The translations under genes and the position numbers were made by a program. Positions 37,693 to 50,500 of a stretch of 64,000 nt of DNA are shown one piece after another. Each line of letters starts with the position of its first letter. The stretch's first letter is position 1. Under the pieces are notes generated by a model, which saw only the letters and a program-made list of their open reading frames with translations, was not told the DNA's origin and did not search any database. This stretch comes from Emydura subglobosa (Eukaryota; Chordata; Testudines; Chelidae): NCBI GenBank assembly GCA_007922225.1, contig ML679962.1, positions 29,123,563-29,187,562 on the forward strand, written 5' to 3'.

Positions 37693-38141
37693 AGTGTTTT
37701 ATAGACAAATGGGAAGATAATGTCCATGCCCTGAAGAGCTTGCAGTCTTAAAAGACTCTATACAGGCAAAGAATGGGGAATGAAGTGCAATAAGGAGCAA
37801 AGTGATTGAGCAGTGAAGCCCACCATACATCTTGTTAGTTCAATGGCTTCTGTTTGGAGGGGTACACCTATGTATCCTGTCATCTACAATCTATATCTTT
37901 TTGAGGGAACAACTAGGGGTTTTGTGCATTTTAGAAATAGCAGCCTAAATCCTCAGCTAGATATGAGAAGTGTACAACACAGGGCAGGAGTTTGCCTACA
38001 GATGTGGCTATAGATCACATGTTGATTAATGAAGGCCCTGATCCTGCAAAGAGCTACACCTGTTTGTACACTTACTCCCATCTGGTCTCATTGACTTTAG
38101 ACACACGGCCATAGCAATTTGCATCGAAGCCAGAACTAGGA

Positions 38142-38397
38142 GCAATGGTCTCAAGTTGCAGTGGGGGGGTCTAGGTTGGATATTAGGAAAAACTTTTTCA
38201 CTAGGAGGGTGGTGAAGCACTGGAATGGGTTACCTAGGGTGGTGGTGGAATCTCCATCCTTAGAGGTTTTTAAGGCCCAGCTTGACAAAGCCCTGGCTGG
38301 GATGATTTAATTGGGCTTGGTCCTGCTTTGAGCAGGGGGTTGGACTAGAATGACCTCCTGACGTCCCTTCCTACCCTAATCTTCTATGATTCTATAG
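38142..38397 (+). mobile_element. CR1 LINE, ORF2 end and 3' UTR
   Basis: Readable CR1 tail text: 'ggttggatattaggaaaaac', 'agggtggtgaagcactggaa', 'ggttggactagaatgacctc' and a terminal 'tctatgattctata'. It is 5'-truncated and the frame is broken. This is a recent-looking copy. Confidence 0.93.
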
Positions 38398-40106
38398 GTC
38401 ATTATATCTCAAGCTGTTGCATGAGAATTCGGATCCCTGGGTAAAGTCAATGGCAAAAATTCCACTGATTTCAATGGGACCGGGGTTTCCACCCTATGTA
38501 TGTGGATCCCTTTGGAAGTTTAGGGCCTACATTTGTTAAAATTCTTCTGTTCTTCCCAGAAACCATACTTCTGTCCATTCATGGGATCAGCTACAAAATG
38601 CAGCCACTCAGAGACGGCACATCTTGTAATAAGCATTTATCATGAGCTCTATTCTGCTGGTAGAACGCAAATGAAAGGTCTAACCCCATTAGGAGCTTCC
38701 TGCAGTTGGCTGCCTTTATCCCAGCCCACCCCAATATTGAAGTGTCTCTTGTTATTTCCATGATAGATCCCCTTCTGCAGAGTTTATTTCTCTGCCATTT
38801 TAATCAGCATCAGGATAAGTGACAACAATTCTCAGTCCAAATGCAAATCCTTTTTTTTTTTTTAAAGACAGCTCTTTTTTAAGACGATTCTGCATTATTT
38901 AAGTGTACAGTGAGTGGCTAGTACTTTAATTTTAAACTAAACTATTATTCTGAATCTATTTATCATGATTCTGATCTGCCTTTATAATTGTCACGTTGTG
39001 TAAGATTTGCTGATTATAATAAATCTAAGCCTGGGAAACCCTGAAAACTCAAGAAGTGCTCCTGATTAATGTCCCAGATATTTTCTTTGTTAGTTGTTTT
39101 CTTCCTTCTCTGCTGAGTGATTTGTGGACCAAAATGGGGAGCATATTGTTTGCCAACAGAGAAGAAAGATAGTCCAGGGGTAACTATCTCAACAAAGAAT
39201 ATTAATAGAGAAATTGGACTTAATTCATTGGACATGTAATGACTCAGACAGATGGAATGCAAGCAAAAATTTGAGTCTGCAGGCTGAGCGGCCTCTCTCT
39301 GGAGGTTTCCATTCTGTCCAGAAATGATGCAAATTCAGCTTTCCTTGCAGTATTTCAGCACTTGTAGTCTGCGTCAGAACCAGGAAATGCAGAAATGCAC
39401 AAGAAGTGGGGATGATTTTGCAAAAAAGACGCAATTCACACTTTTCCAAAGCTCAAAGACATGTTAGGTGTGGGACAGGTCTTAGTCTAACAGCACTCAT
39501 ACATGCTGTTCTCTGTGCAGATACAGTGTAACTAGATAAAATGTTGAGCATCCCGCCAGCAGGTTTTCTGAGAGTTTATCAGATCACATCAGTGTCTTGG
39601 GTTTATAGGCAGAATTTAACGGGATTAACATACCCTAAAGAGGTGGGTTAGAGAGGAGTTTAGGTCACAAAATCAGTTCACGCCCAAACTGAAGGAGTGG
39701 TCAGAACTGAGATGCAGATTCAAATTCTGGCCATGGGCTTTGTAATAGTCAAGATCAGGACCCTGAATCTAAACACCCACAATTTTTGGGAGTGTTCAAA
39801 CACACAGTCAGTATGTTACAGCTGAAACCATCTTTCGCTTTGGATCCGGTTTTTAAAAAGTTGTCAGCTCTCATTTAGGCACCAAAATTTGTTGCCCAAT
39901 TTTCAAAAGATCTCAGTATGTTGTGTGCATGTTAAGTGCTGAACTCTTTTGCAAATCTGGCCATGTCACAAGAGGAGCTGCCAGGTGCCTCGCTCTTTAG
40001 AAAATTTGGCCCCAGTGATGGTTGCTTAGCACTTGAAAAATCTGGTCCTGAATTCTTCTGAAAATCTAGCACCGAGTACAATGGGGCCCCCATCCTGACC
40101 TGTACC

Positions 40107-40310
40107 AGGTCGGAAATTGTCTATCTAAATTGTTTTTCAGTGGGGCAAAAACCATGGGTATTTTTAATGAAATGAGACACTTTCCATGGAAAATTTTGTC
40201 TTTTCACTGAAAACCCCAAAATCAAACCATTTTTTGTTTCAGTCAAAAGTTTTCAGATTTTGTTTTTTGTGGGTTTTTTTGTTTCTTTGTTTGTTTTTAA
40301 TGAAAAGTCC
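40107..40310. mobile_element. AT-rich palindromic hAT-like MITE fragment
   Basis: Segments such as 'tttccatggaaaattttgtc' and 'tcagtcaaaagttttcagat' match the family at 58200-58659 and 45018-45343. The ends are unclear. Confidence 0.5.
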
Positions 40311-40397
40311 AAGTTTCCCTGGGCAGGGGAGGGAGGCGTTCCCATTTAGCTCTGCAATACAGAGAACAAACCAGTCTGTTATTGTCCCTTTTGTGAT

Positions 40398-40663
40398 TTA
40401 CGCTATGTCTACGCTGCTATAAGGGCTTCCATGTAGCTGCTCTATGCCAGGGGGAGAGAGCTCTCCTGCCAGCATAATTCAACCACTCTCCCTCCCCCCG
40501 AGTGGCAGTAGCTATGTCGGCAGGAGAGCGTCTCTTGCCGATATAGCGCTGTCCACTCTGGCGCTTCTGTCGGTAAAACTTATGTCGGTCGGGGGTGGTT
40601 TTTTGCACACCCCTGACCAACAGAAGTTTTGCTGACAAAAGTGCCAGCGTAGACATAGCCTTA
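40398..40663. mobile_element. Harbinger-like MITE with TTA target duplication
   Basis: TTA at 40398-40400 and 40661-40663. The element 40401-40660 carries inverted ends GCTATGTCTACGCTG (40402-40416) and CAGCGTAGACATAGC (40645-40659), an exact 15-bp match. The interior has short inverted pieces around ggcaggagag. The open frames here come from the element, not from a gene. Confidence 0.85.
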
Positions 40664-40719
40664 TTGGGCAATGTCCTTGGGGAAAGGATTTTGTTCTTTG
40701 GTGGACTTTAATTTATTTG

Positions 40720-40935
40720 AAAGGTGTCTACGCTGTAGTCAGGGGCTGTGATTGCAACCTAGCTCAGGTACCAAACACTGAAGCCACTCCAGCATGTGCC
40801 AGCCATCCAGGTAAGTAACCAGGATCCCAGGCGGGTTTCTTCACTCATGCTTCCTTGGCTTCGCTGCTCCACTCTCCGAGCTAATTAGATTAAAGACATG
40901 CCTCTAAGCCCTTTGCACTATACATTGTGCATGTA
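40720..40935. mobile_element. Possible partial MITE of the 'gtctacgctg' family
   Basis: It starts 'gtgtctacgctgtagtca' and continues 'gtgattgcaacctagctcag', which resembles 30754 and 37462. No clear right terminus. Confidence 0.45.
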
Positions 40936-42019
40936 AAAACTGTGCTATAGGCATCACAATAACACATTATTTGTGAGTGCTGTGCAGAGTTCCTGGTATT
41001 TTTTTCTCACATATTACGCAATAATACACTAATAGGGCCATCTTCCTGGCTGATGTGACTCCATTGGCTACAGAGATGATCATGTTGATGCTGCATTTCC
41101 TGTTGTGACCTTGTTAGCTGTCTTTTACAAGCAGCTGATAAGCACCCTTCTGAATGATGAGGCACTTGATTTTTAGTCCAGTGCCATCATCAAAACCCAT
41201 CTGGGTTTCTTTGTATTGGTTTGGTCTGATTTTTACATGTTAGCACTAGTACAATAACATGAAAGGAAAGGACTCGTCATATCTCTGGCCTGAAACTCTC
41301 CTTGGCCAAGCCTGCCGTCCAGTTGTCACATAGAACTGCCCATTCACGTTGCTGAAAATGCTGCTACTGCAGGATTTTTGCAGCCCAAACCCTTCCCCTT
41401 TGTGCCTTAAAACTTGGGAAGTACTGATCCCTAAATCCTTGACCCGCCACATAGCGTGGCCATCAGAGGTGCAGAGGAGAATCCCACAGATCCCTGGCTT
41501 TCCGCTGAGCTGTATACCTGCTTTCATAGGTTTTCCACCAAGGCACAGCACAAGACCCTACCTCTACAGCACAGCCTCATAGCTCAGATCCACTCCATCG
41601 TGTTGAAAGGTTGCGGAGGGGAGCTAGTGCTGTTTCTGAAAGGAGTAACTGGTGATGCTTTTACCTGTAGTATGTTAATTCCTAGTGGAGGTGAGCTGAA
41701 TATGTCACATCGAGTGACTGTTCCTCTGACTGCCACTGCTCCCACCACTGCTTCAGCTCCTTGGAGCAGCCATGGAGTTGGCCGAGGTAGCTAGATGGCA
41801 CAAGGGGGCAAGACCACATATCGAATAGCTGTCTTTCCCTCTGCATGATCTTCCCATTTCTCCTCCACCAAGCAAGGGCCCTTTCATGTCTCTTCCGTGC
41901 TGGGTAAGTGGAAGGAAGCCTTTGTCCTCTTGTACACTGTCTGGCACAGGTTGATCCTTTCGTGGGCTTTCTGTCCCTTTATCCATCAGACTAAGAGGAG
42001 ACATCATTCTTTCTTTCAG

Positions 42020-42165
42020 ACTCCTCAAAGAACATCTTGGAGAAAAAGAAGTGGAATTAACATTAACCTTTGATGCTGTTGGGGAGGCAGACCTGGCTAA
42101 CTATACCTGCCACGTGGAAAACAGAAATGGACGTAAGCATGCCAGTGTCCTTCTGCGTAAAAAAG
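42020..42165 (+). CDS. IL1RAPL2: IL1RAPL2 internal exon: second part of third Ig domain
   Basis: The exon follows a pyrimidine-rich acceptor (ttctttctttcag) and ends at AAA AAA G|gtattt. Its first base completes the Arg codon of the previous exon, 48 codons follow, and the last G starts an Asp codon finished by the next exon (phase 1). The product begins LLKEHLGEKEVEL. It contains DLANYTCHVENRNG, the conserved Y-x-C motif with the second Ig cysteine that pairs with the cysteine in the preceding exon. The same segment holds an N-glycosylation sequon, N-Y-T. It ends HASVLLRKK, just outside the membrane. The ADLANYTCHVENRNGRKHAS segment is typical of the IL1RAPL subfamily and closest to IL1RAPL2. 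No frameshift or stop is present, so the exon looks functional. Confidence 0.95.
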
Positions 42166-42193
42166 GTATTTGTTTTAACTCTCATGTGCCTTG

Positions 42194-42262
42194 GAGGTTG
42201 GGGTGAGATCCTGGCTCCTCTGGTGTCAATGGCAAATCTCTCCTTGACTTCAAGGGGCCAGG
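42194..42262. repeat. Short self-complementary repeat ('cctggct..tcaatggca')
   Basis: 'gatcctggctcc' and 'ggggccaggaattc' flank 'tgtcaatggcaa' and 'ccttgacttcaag', so the block folds on itself. The same layout is seen at 47264-47313, 38430-38500 and 52010-52085. Confidence 0.6.
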
Positions 42263-43317
42263 AATTCTCCCTGTGTGCTTATTGCAGCTAAAATATATGT
42301 GCATTCTGGCATATACATTTACCATTAAAGTGTAACAATGTTTTAGAGAATTAGTGAACTCTTCTTTAGGCTCAGTGATAGAGTAATATGGCCCCAGCTC
42401 CAATGAAGTCAATGAAAAGATTTCAATTTAAACCAGCTGCAAATTTGACCCATAGAGTTTACTGGAAACACACAATTTAATATTGTAGTTCGTTTTTGTA
42501 TTTCTCCTTTATCATATTTTCACTGATTCAACTGAGTGTTTTAAACAATCCAGGTGCATACTGATTTATTACAAGAACAAAAACACTGCTTCAGACAAGG
42601 CTGTTAATCAATGGACCATTACCTCACCAGCGTATTTACTTTTACCACGATATTTGCAGGAAACCACTACAGGTGCCATGGTACTTTTAATACTGTTGGT
42701 TGTAAATGACTGGAAACATCCAAATTGGTAGTATCTTTTAATAAACGGTGTGGTTTTGAACAAGCCATTATCTCATACAGACTGTAAACAGTATCTCATT
42801 ATAATCCTTCCTATGTTGTTAATTTCAACAGCGTCTCATGGTTGTAAGTAGGGTGACATTTAGAGGGAAAGACTCCGGCAGCCTTTCCCGGCTGTCTCCC
42901 CGCACAACGTGTGGTGTCGATGTAGCCTTATGGAGATATCCCTATTCAGTCTAAAATGCAACCTTCCAGCGGGTACAAAAGCTATGAAATTGTATCTATT
43001 GGAAAAGCAAAACAGAGGTTATGTACACCTTTTAAGGAGAATAAAAATATATGGAAAACAAAGCAGATTTTGCCACAGGAAGCTCACAGAAGGGTTAACA
43101 AATTGGCGCATCACTACTATCACTTGGTTGTAAATGCATTTACCAGAAAAGGACAGTTATGTTTATATGTGCACCGGGAAGCTTCCATATAAAGGTTGCT
43201 TAAGAAGTGTTTTGTTTTCTTTACTGAATGTTTAGGATGCACAAAGAATAGTAAGAAAACATGAGGCATTTCAGAATGCTCGTGAAGTACTTAAGAAATA
43301 TTGCTGAGTACAGAATT

Positions 43318-43595
43318 TGAAGTTGGAAAGAACCTCTTTTCAGTTATTCTTTCATCTCCCTTTGCGTTGTGACTGGATACATTTCATATTCTCCCTAGAG
43401 TACTGCCAATAGCTGAATGTCAGGTCTTGCTTTGAATATCCCTATTGATGGTAATTCCAGAGTGACTCTTGGCTGCTTGTCCCATTGCCTAACTGTTGGG
43501 TTATTTATAAAGTTCTTCTAATATTTACCCTAAATTTCCTTGTTGTGCTCTAAGCCAATCATTTCTTCTCCTGTCCTAATTGTCCTTTGTCTCCT
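43318..43595 (-). mobile_element. Old CR1/L3-like LINE remnant
   Basis: 'gttggaaagaacctcttttc' followed by 'gatggtaattccagagtgac', 'cttctaatatttaccctaaa' and 'ttcttctcctgtcctaat' is a heavily diverged reverse-complement CR1 3' region (compare 16956-17300). Confidence 0.65.
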
Positions 43596-45017
43596 TGTGT
43601 GGACTTGTAAAGTACCCACAGACCTGTGAGTATAAATCATGATGCTCCAACTATAATGTTAAGGATCAGAAAGAAAGTCAAACTATAAATGCTTTCTGGA
43701 GTGTCTGGATTTAGGCGCTATTCCATTAAAGCACATGCTTAATAAGGAAACTGAAGCCAACCAAACTGTTCACAGGCTTAGATTAAATTTGTGCTTAAGT
43801 ACTTTGCTGGATCCATATTTTAATTGTCTTGCAAACAGGAAGGTTAGTTTCAAAGGATAAAAAACACAGCTGTCCCTAAAAATCAAGAAATACTAGTATT
43901 ATATCCACACAGAACTGGTGCTATATCTAGTTATTTAGTATTCAGTGTCATGCAGAGCAGGCAACTTTGCCTACAAATTAAACAACTACAGAGGTAGCTT
44001 TAGACACGGAAACCAGTCTTATTGTCCAACATAGGTAAACAAAGATATAGGTGTGCTCCTGAGCCATGAATACCCCAGGACATTCTCTATCACCTCTTTC
44101 CTTACTGGTGTCTTTCAAAGACCCTTTATTGTTTGCTTTGATGTATTTTAAAATGTATTTTCCTCACAATCTTTGCCTCCATGCTGCCTTAGCATGCCTG
44201 TTACTTAGGAGTCCATGGAGCCATAGGTTATGCAGACTTCATTCACCTATCAGCACCTTCCCTCAGTAAATAACAAGGAAATAGCCTAGAATTCCCTTTA
44301 GATGAATTTGAAAACAGTCCAGGGCTTTTCTGACAAAAAAAATCTAAGTGCACTATAAAATGAACATCTTAGAACAGGAATAATTTGTCAAGAGCTGCTG
44401 AGTCAAATCAATCAGTGGTCCGAGTTGCAAGACACAGTAGGCTTTTTAATGAAAGGATATTGTGCAACAATATCAACTCAACACTTATTTTAAGACTGTC
44501 TTCTTCATGTCAGACATAAAAACACTGAGCTATTGGTTACCTGGTATTTCTAGTTCTCTTAGCATTTAAACCAGCTCAGTGCGCCAAATAATATACCATG
44601 GATGAATCCTTTTTTTCATTATTTTCCATAAGAAATTTTCTTTGCACCTTTTCCCGTTATTGATTTTCTTTCAAATCATAGTATAAGAGCCAGATCCTGA
44701 GATTCTTCATGCTCCGTAACACCCTACTCCACGAGTTATCCCATTGACTTTAATGGGACTACTCAAGGAGACAGGGATTACTTGTTGTGACTTGGGGCCT
44801 AAATGAATGCATTTTTTGGTTTTGATAGAAGTAATGAGCTAGATTGGGAACTGCACCAAGTTTGGAGACAGTGCAGCTGAAGGGGAAAGGTCTCTAAGCC
44901 ACCCTTTTGCTCCCTTGAGTCTAAGCCAGCCAAGCACTGCACCAGCCTAAGTGTAAAAGCCCAAAGCACACATCCTACCTAGTCCATGGGAAATTCTTCT
45001 TCTTCAAAATATTCTTT

Positions 45018-45343
45018 CGTCCTGGTTTGGAATAAAAAGTTGAAATTTCAGAATTTTCTGTGAAATGAAAATGTTTGTTTGGCAAACGTCAAAAAGATCT
45101 TATTGATGAGCTGCATTTCAATAAGGTCACAGTGCTGTGTTTTGACTTTGTCTTATCTAACAGTATAGTATGTTTGTGATAGTATATTTCTATAGAAAGG
45201 ATAAAATCAAAATGAAGCACTTCAATAATTTTTGGTCAAAAATTAAGACAAAATCAATATGTCCCTAGGAAACTTTTGATTTGAATCAAATCGGCATTTT
45301 CCAATGGAAAGCTGTTCTGTAAGACAGTTTTCATCCACCTCTA
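45018..45343. mobile_element. AT-rich palindromic hAT-like MITE (degenerate)
   Basis: The left part has 'ttgaaatttcagaattttct', the right end 'ttttcatccacctcta'. It matches the right terminus of the 58200-58659 element (attttccaccagctcta). The left terminus is decayed and no target duplication is seen. Confidence 0.55.
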
Positions 45344-46017
45344 GTCCCTTTTAAGATATGGCATGCGCTAAGCAAACGTTTGAGAACTCCTGTCTTATGC
45401 ACATTGGTGCCTTTAGTAACCATCACATCTAAAACAAAGTGGCACTTAGCTGTGTGATGTACATCCCTGGCTTCCCATTGGCCATTCATACTTGACATAA
45501 ACATTACATTGTGCACTCTAGAGGCTAAATCAATTCTCAAATGAGTTAGCTGAAGCCCTGGCCTACCAGATCAAATCAAGTCATCCGTTGACTTCATAAA
45601 TATCAAAGTTTTGTCTGGGGGAACTAGAGTCTCCTAAATAATAATGAAGTACGTCTAGTATAATTACTTTTACAGATGATGTACGGTATTTGATGCTTGT
45701 GCCAAAACAGAGGATGCAGTTAGACTCTGTAAGTTATTTAGAGACTGATTAATACTCTGTGTAAATTCATTGTATAATTCCCTTGTGGAAGAGTTATGAC
45801 TATAGCCTCAAATGCATTTTAGATGGCCATTTTAGACTGGCAGTAAAAGGAGTGAATGGGTAAAGTATAATAATAGTTAATGAACTGAAAATTAGGTAGA
45901 CTTAATAAAGAGGTAATAAAGAGAAGCTGCATGGTTGTACTTGGAATTGCACACTGAATTACTGCACATAAAGCTTGGAAGGATCATAATCTGTCTCTCT
46001 TTTCCTTCTTATTCTAG

Positions 46018-46161
46018 ATTTGATCTACAAAATAGAGCTTGCCGGAGGATTGGGAGCTATCCTTCTCCTCTTTATTTTGCTTGTGACTATCTATAAATGC
46101 TACAACATAGAGTTAATGCTATTCTATAGACAGAATTTTGGAGGTGATGACTCTGTGGATG
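46018..46161 (+). CDS. IL1RAPL2: IL1RAPL2 internal exon: transmembrane and juxtamembrane segment
   Basis: The acceptor is a long pyrimidine tract ending in ttattctag; the donor is a consensus gtaagt after GAT G. Two bases complete Asp, 47 codons follow, and G begins the next Asp codon (phase 1 on both sides). The product starts [13 protein letters not shown] hydrophobic run, about [13 protein letters not shown] (residues 13-25 of the exon), is the single transmembrane helix. After it come the basic/cysteine-containing stop-transfer residues KCYNIE and the cytoplasmic [16 protein letters not shown]. The [14 protein letters not shown] and IELMLFYRQ pattern fits the IL1RAPL subfamily and is closer to IL1RAPL2 than to IL1RAPL1. 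The exon sits 3.9 kb after the Ig exon and 5.5 kb before the first TIR exon, in the family's usual order. Confidence 0.95.
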
Positions 46162-47263
46162 GTAAGTACTCTCTTAGGGAAACTGACTGACTAACCAAAA
46201 ACGATATCATGGGCCCAGTGTTGAGCGACTTAATTTTAATTGAAGCCAAAAGTTGCCTAAAGTCAATTGAAGTTGAGGATATCTAGCACCTTGAAGGATA
46301 AGGCCCTAAAATCCTGTTTCAAAATCCATTCAAATCAATTAGATTTCTATTGACTTCAATGAGTAGGCAATAAAGGAATTGTACTGAAGCCTCTTTTATA
46401 AGCCTTTTATTGAAGACAAATTGTGAATGGATTTCTCAGAAGAATTCAGTGAGGTGAAAATCAGTTCTGACCCTTTCTCAGATTTCTAAATTCCATTCAA
46501 GTTTTGCAACACCACACCCAACTAAGAACAGTCACCAGTAAGGCGCATGCTGCAGACTGGAAATATTTCTTGCTGGACAGTTTTCACTATATTTGCAGAT
46601 TTAAAAGAATCAGCAAAATATATAGTAATTATTTCGGTTAATTAATAGGTAGGTGCCATTTCTCCCCATCAAATACTAGTGGGGAGCCTGAAAATAATTT
46701 AATGCAGATATGCGGACTCTTTCAGAGAACTGATTGGAATGGAAGTTTGGTGTAAAGCAGATTTTTTTTTAATGTTTTCCCTCCAATATCTAAGATAGGC
46801 GCTTAACTTTTCAGCAGTCGGACTACTCATGCTTATTAAGCATGTGCTTAAATGCTTTGCAAATCAGGACTTTAATTGCTAGACCCATGAGGTTTGATTC
46901 ACCACTGCATTGTTCAGAGATCCTGTAAAACTGGAGTAACCCAGATGTGAATCAGGTCCCTATAATTCATTCCATACTACTACGCGCTCTGTCTGCTAAA
47001 AGTCTAGAGTGGCATTTTCAAATGCTCTTATGCCACTTGGGACCATAAGTCCCACTGAAACTCAGTGCACCTGAATCACGTAGGCACTTTTGAAAATCCT
47101 ACACCTTAAAAAAAACAAACACGTTTTGGAAAAGGAGAGGGGAAGGTTTTTTTGTCATATGCAAAAATAATCAGTTTCCCCTGAACTACTCCTTGGGCTC
47201 TGTGCAGCATCAGTGTCAAAATAATTATTCTTTCTATTAAACGCTAGATGGATATGTTAAGTG

Positions 47264-47313
47264 AAATCCTGGCCTTTTTCAATTTTGCCATTGACTTTGA
47301 TGCGGCCAGAATT
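47264..47313. repeat. Short self-complementary repeat
   Basis: 'gaaatcctggcc' and 'ggccagaatttc' are near-perfect reverse complements around 'ttgccattgactttga'. Confidence 0.7.
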
Positions 47314-47497
47314 TCATCTGTTGGCTTCAAGAATGCGGGATGCTACATATGAGGCAGGGGAAAATAATTTCCCCCTTACTCAGTCTGATCTGCACTAGTA
47401 AGAGAACTTGGAAACTATGTTTAAATATCATGACACAATACAAATCTCTTCTAAATGGTCAGTATTCAGACTGAAAAATCCATTAGGTAAAGACAAA

Positions 47498-47575
47498 GGG
47501 CCAGGTTCTTAGGTGGTGTAAATTGGTGTAGCTCTATTGACTTCAATTCTGACCAGCTGAGGATCTAGCCCAATT
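47498..47575. repeat. Short self-complementary repeat ('gtgtaaat')
   Basis: 'gggccaggttcttaggtggt' with 'accagctgaggatctagccc' as the opposite arm, around 'attgacttcaat'. A relative occurs near 60970-61045 (cagctgctgtaaatcc with tttacaccagctg). Confidence 0.6.
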
Positions 47576-50500
47576 GATCCAGCCTCAACTCTGAATTGCC
47601 TGGGTTCTGTTGACTTGGGTTTTCAACATCACATTATTGCTATTTTTAATGGATTTGTTTTTTTGTTTGGTTGGTTTTCATTTAAAAAACAACCTGTTTC
47701 CTGGAGGTTTAGCAAATGCCCCTTAGGCACACAGGTAATTTTTTTACCTGTTAATTTTGAAAAAAAAAAAAAAGATTGTATTTCTAGCGGATGTTCCAGT
47801 TTGTTCAGAGCTATTACAGGCTAAATTATCCATCTCCTGCAAAGCAATCCATAGAAACAAAGAGTCTTAGTGAAATCAGAGGTTCTGTATGGATATTCCT
47901 TCTGCCTGTGCAGTTGCCTTGGGAATGTGTACAGGCATAAAGGTACTCTTGTATAGATCCAGTTACACAACTGGGTCCTATCACTATTCTAATTTCTCAT
48001 TTATTTATTTTAAATGGAGGAGTTGAATCCAGATAGATTTGTTTTATTCTGCTGTTAAAAAAAAAAATCTTGTGTAAGTTTTGTTGGATAAATTCATATT
48101 CCATACAGTGTGCAGCTATATTTTTAAAGAAAACATTTTGACAATGCTAAGGATTCAAAGGCTCTCATTGGAGTTAAGGGCAGCCAGCCTTGGAAGCCTT
48201 TTAGAAACTAAAAATCAAAGCCAAAAGAGACAGCACCAGTGATGAGGTAAGGGGAGAAGGGCTCTGTTTACACACATGATGGATCTGGTGCCTGTGAACC
48301 AAGGGATTCTGGACTGCAGCAATGTAAAGTACGTATGCACATGCGTGCACACACACACTTACGCACACCCCACACACATTAACTTCAGTGGGTGCTGGAT
48401 TCTGCCCAGCTTGCCCAACGATTGGAGAAGGGATTCTGTGAATTAGCTATGTCCATCTTTATGTCTAATACTAAATGACACACAACAACCCACAACAACT
48501 TATTCTCTTTGTCTTTGTATCATCCCAGGCCCTTTGGTTGCCCTTCTAGGCCAGAATAACTGTGGTTCACAACCATTCTAGGCATAGATGGGCTTAGTGG
48601 CCTGACAGCACATGGGCTCCAGCTCATGTATTTTATTTTAAATACAAAAAATCTGCTTCACAAACTCTTGTAGCTCTTGCATCTTCCACCTTTTCAGCAG
48701 TGCTACATTTGGGGGGAGGGGAGGAACAGTATGATGCTGTGCTCCAGCTTTTCTCAGCTTCCCCCACACTCCCTTCTTTCTCTAATGAGCAGCATTAAGA
48801 AGCGTGCATCATTCTAACCGTTCAAGCACTGTTTTTTCAAGAGAGACACTGGCATATTTTCAAACTACAGTGGGCTTAGTCCCCTCTCTTTTGATGACTT
48901 TTGATTTCCTCTACAGCCTCTCTTCTCCCTTGTTTTGTTTTTGGTAGCCTAGACTCACTCGTAAAACAGCAAGGACCCAATTCTCAAGCAAGTTAGACAT
49001 ACAACTGCCTGTTTCGTTAGCCCATGGAAATACCCTTAATGTGATTGAGCTTCAAAAATTGGTGATTGTATACCAAAGTGGCAGTATTGCCAACTCAAAT
49101 ATGAATCAGGCCTAAACAATCATGAGATTTTTTAAAAAATAATAAATTTGGAGTCTTTTTTTCTATGACTTCAGGTTTCTGAGCCCTTAAGTTATACTCA
49201 ATTTGCACTTTCAAGCTATTCATTGCAAACACAAGGGCTAATACAATACTTTTTTTTTTAAATTAAAGCAGAGATTTTATGTAATTCACCTGACTCCGGG
49301 AGCTGGCACTCTAAGAAAGACACTAAATATCACGAGGCTCATGATAAAATCATGAGAGCTGACAACACTGAAGTGCACAGTTAGATGCATAAGTGGTCAT
49401 TGGTGCACAATAATTTAATTTGTGTGTGCAAATTAGATGCAAAACACATGCCTAACTTTTTGGAAAATCAGACCCAGAAAGTCCATGTGTGTTAAATTCA
49501 CACAGACACGTGCACTTGTGTTTCCCGACACAATAATTTTTCTCAATAGCAAGTAAGATTTAAAACTTCAGAAGTTTGTTAACCTTGAGTATTAACCTGA
49601 TCTATATCTTGGCTTGATTGTTTTGATTTCATTCTACTTTAGAACCAACAACAGTGGCCATCCACGGGGTTTGCTTTACTACCTTTGCAAGGGTCTGAAA
49701 TGTTATCAGTGGCATCTGCCTCCTTGATCACCTGTTGGCTGTCCTCTGAACATCTTTTGCCAGGCTTCATTGTTGCCTGGAGTGGCAGATTTTGGAATTG
49801 CCTTCAGACCCGTCTGGCTTTAATTATTTTGCTGCTGGTCTTCCTGACTGCTATGCTGCCCCCATCACCACTTTAGTAGTTTACTGATACTGAAGAAATG
49901 TTAGGATATCAGTTAGACTAGATTCCACGCTGCTCTGGTCATTAAATTCTTTCTGCTAACTGAGCCACTGAAGATAATCAGGCAAGACCTTGTTCATCAT
50001 ATCAAAATGTACCAGACTATCTTCGAACCAGCATTAGTTCCCTTGAGCACCCTGTTGTCAACGTGAAATCAATTCCACAGCTAAATAAATAAATGCCTAC
50101 ACCTTTTCTGCTTTGGCTCATGAACCACAGTGGACTAGATTTATCTAAGGAATACTAGGAAAATAGCCATCATTTATAGAACATCAATTAATAAATCACA
50201 TTCTGGTCTACTATTTATCTTCCTTTAAAACAAAATTTTGATGAACATTAACTCTGCTGTAAAGAATTTTTCCAGTTGTTCTTTACAGAAAATTGGTGTT
50301 TAATAGTCCCACTTTCACATATTTCTGTCTTCACTACATTAGCTGTTTGTTTTTTCATTTTCTGTAAGTAATGATCACTTGTGACCATCACTAGAGACCT
50401 AGCTGTTAAAACTTGATTCTTTCCCATATGTATTTTCCCCAATATTTCTGAAATATTGTAGGGGTATAATGAGGGTAATGACTATTAACTAAGACAGCAT

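Larger units (their letters stand above)
34105..42019 (+). other. IL1RAPL2: IL1RAPL2 intron, 7915 bp, phase 2
   Basis: The intron is bounded by gtactg and ttctttctttcag. It holds a duplicated 14-mer next to the donor, a 21-base poly(A) run, two Harbinger-like MITEs (37462-37689, 40401-40660), a plus-strand CR1 tail (38142-38397) and AT-rich palindromic repeat remnants near 40107-40310. The stretch 34150-37440 shows no gene or clear element. Neither do 38530-39780 and 40940-42000. Confidence 0.9.
42166..46017 (+). other. IL1RAPL2: IL1RAPL2 intron, 3852 bp, phase 1
   Basis: The intron is bounded by gtattt and ttattctag. It contains an old minus-strand CR1 remnant (about 43318-43595), short self-complementary repeats such as 42194-42262 and 44695-44785, and an AT-rich palindromic element (about 45018-45343). 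No additional exon was recognised. Confidence 0.9.
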
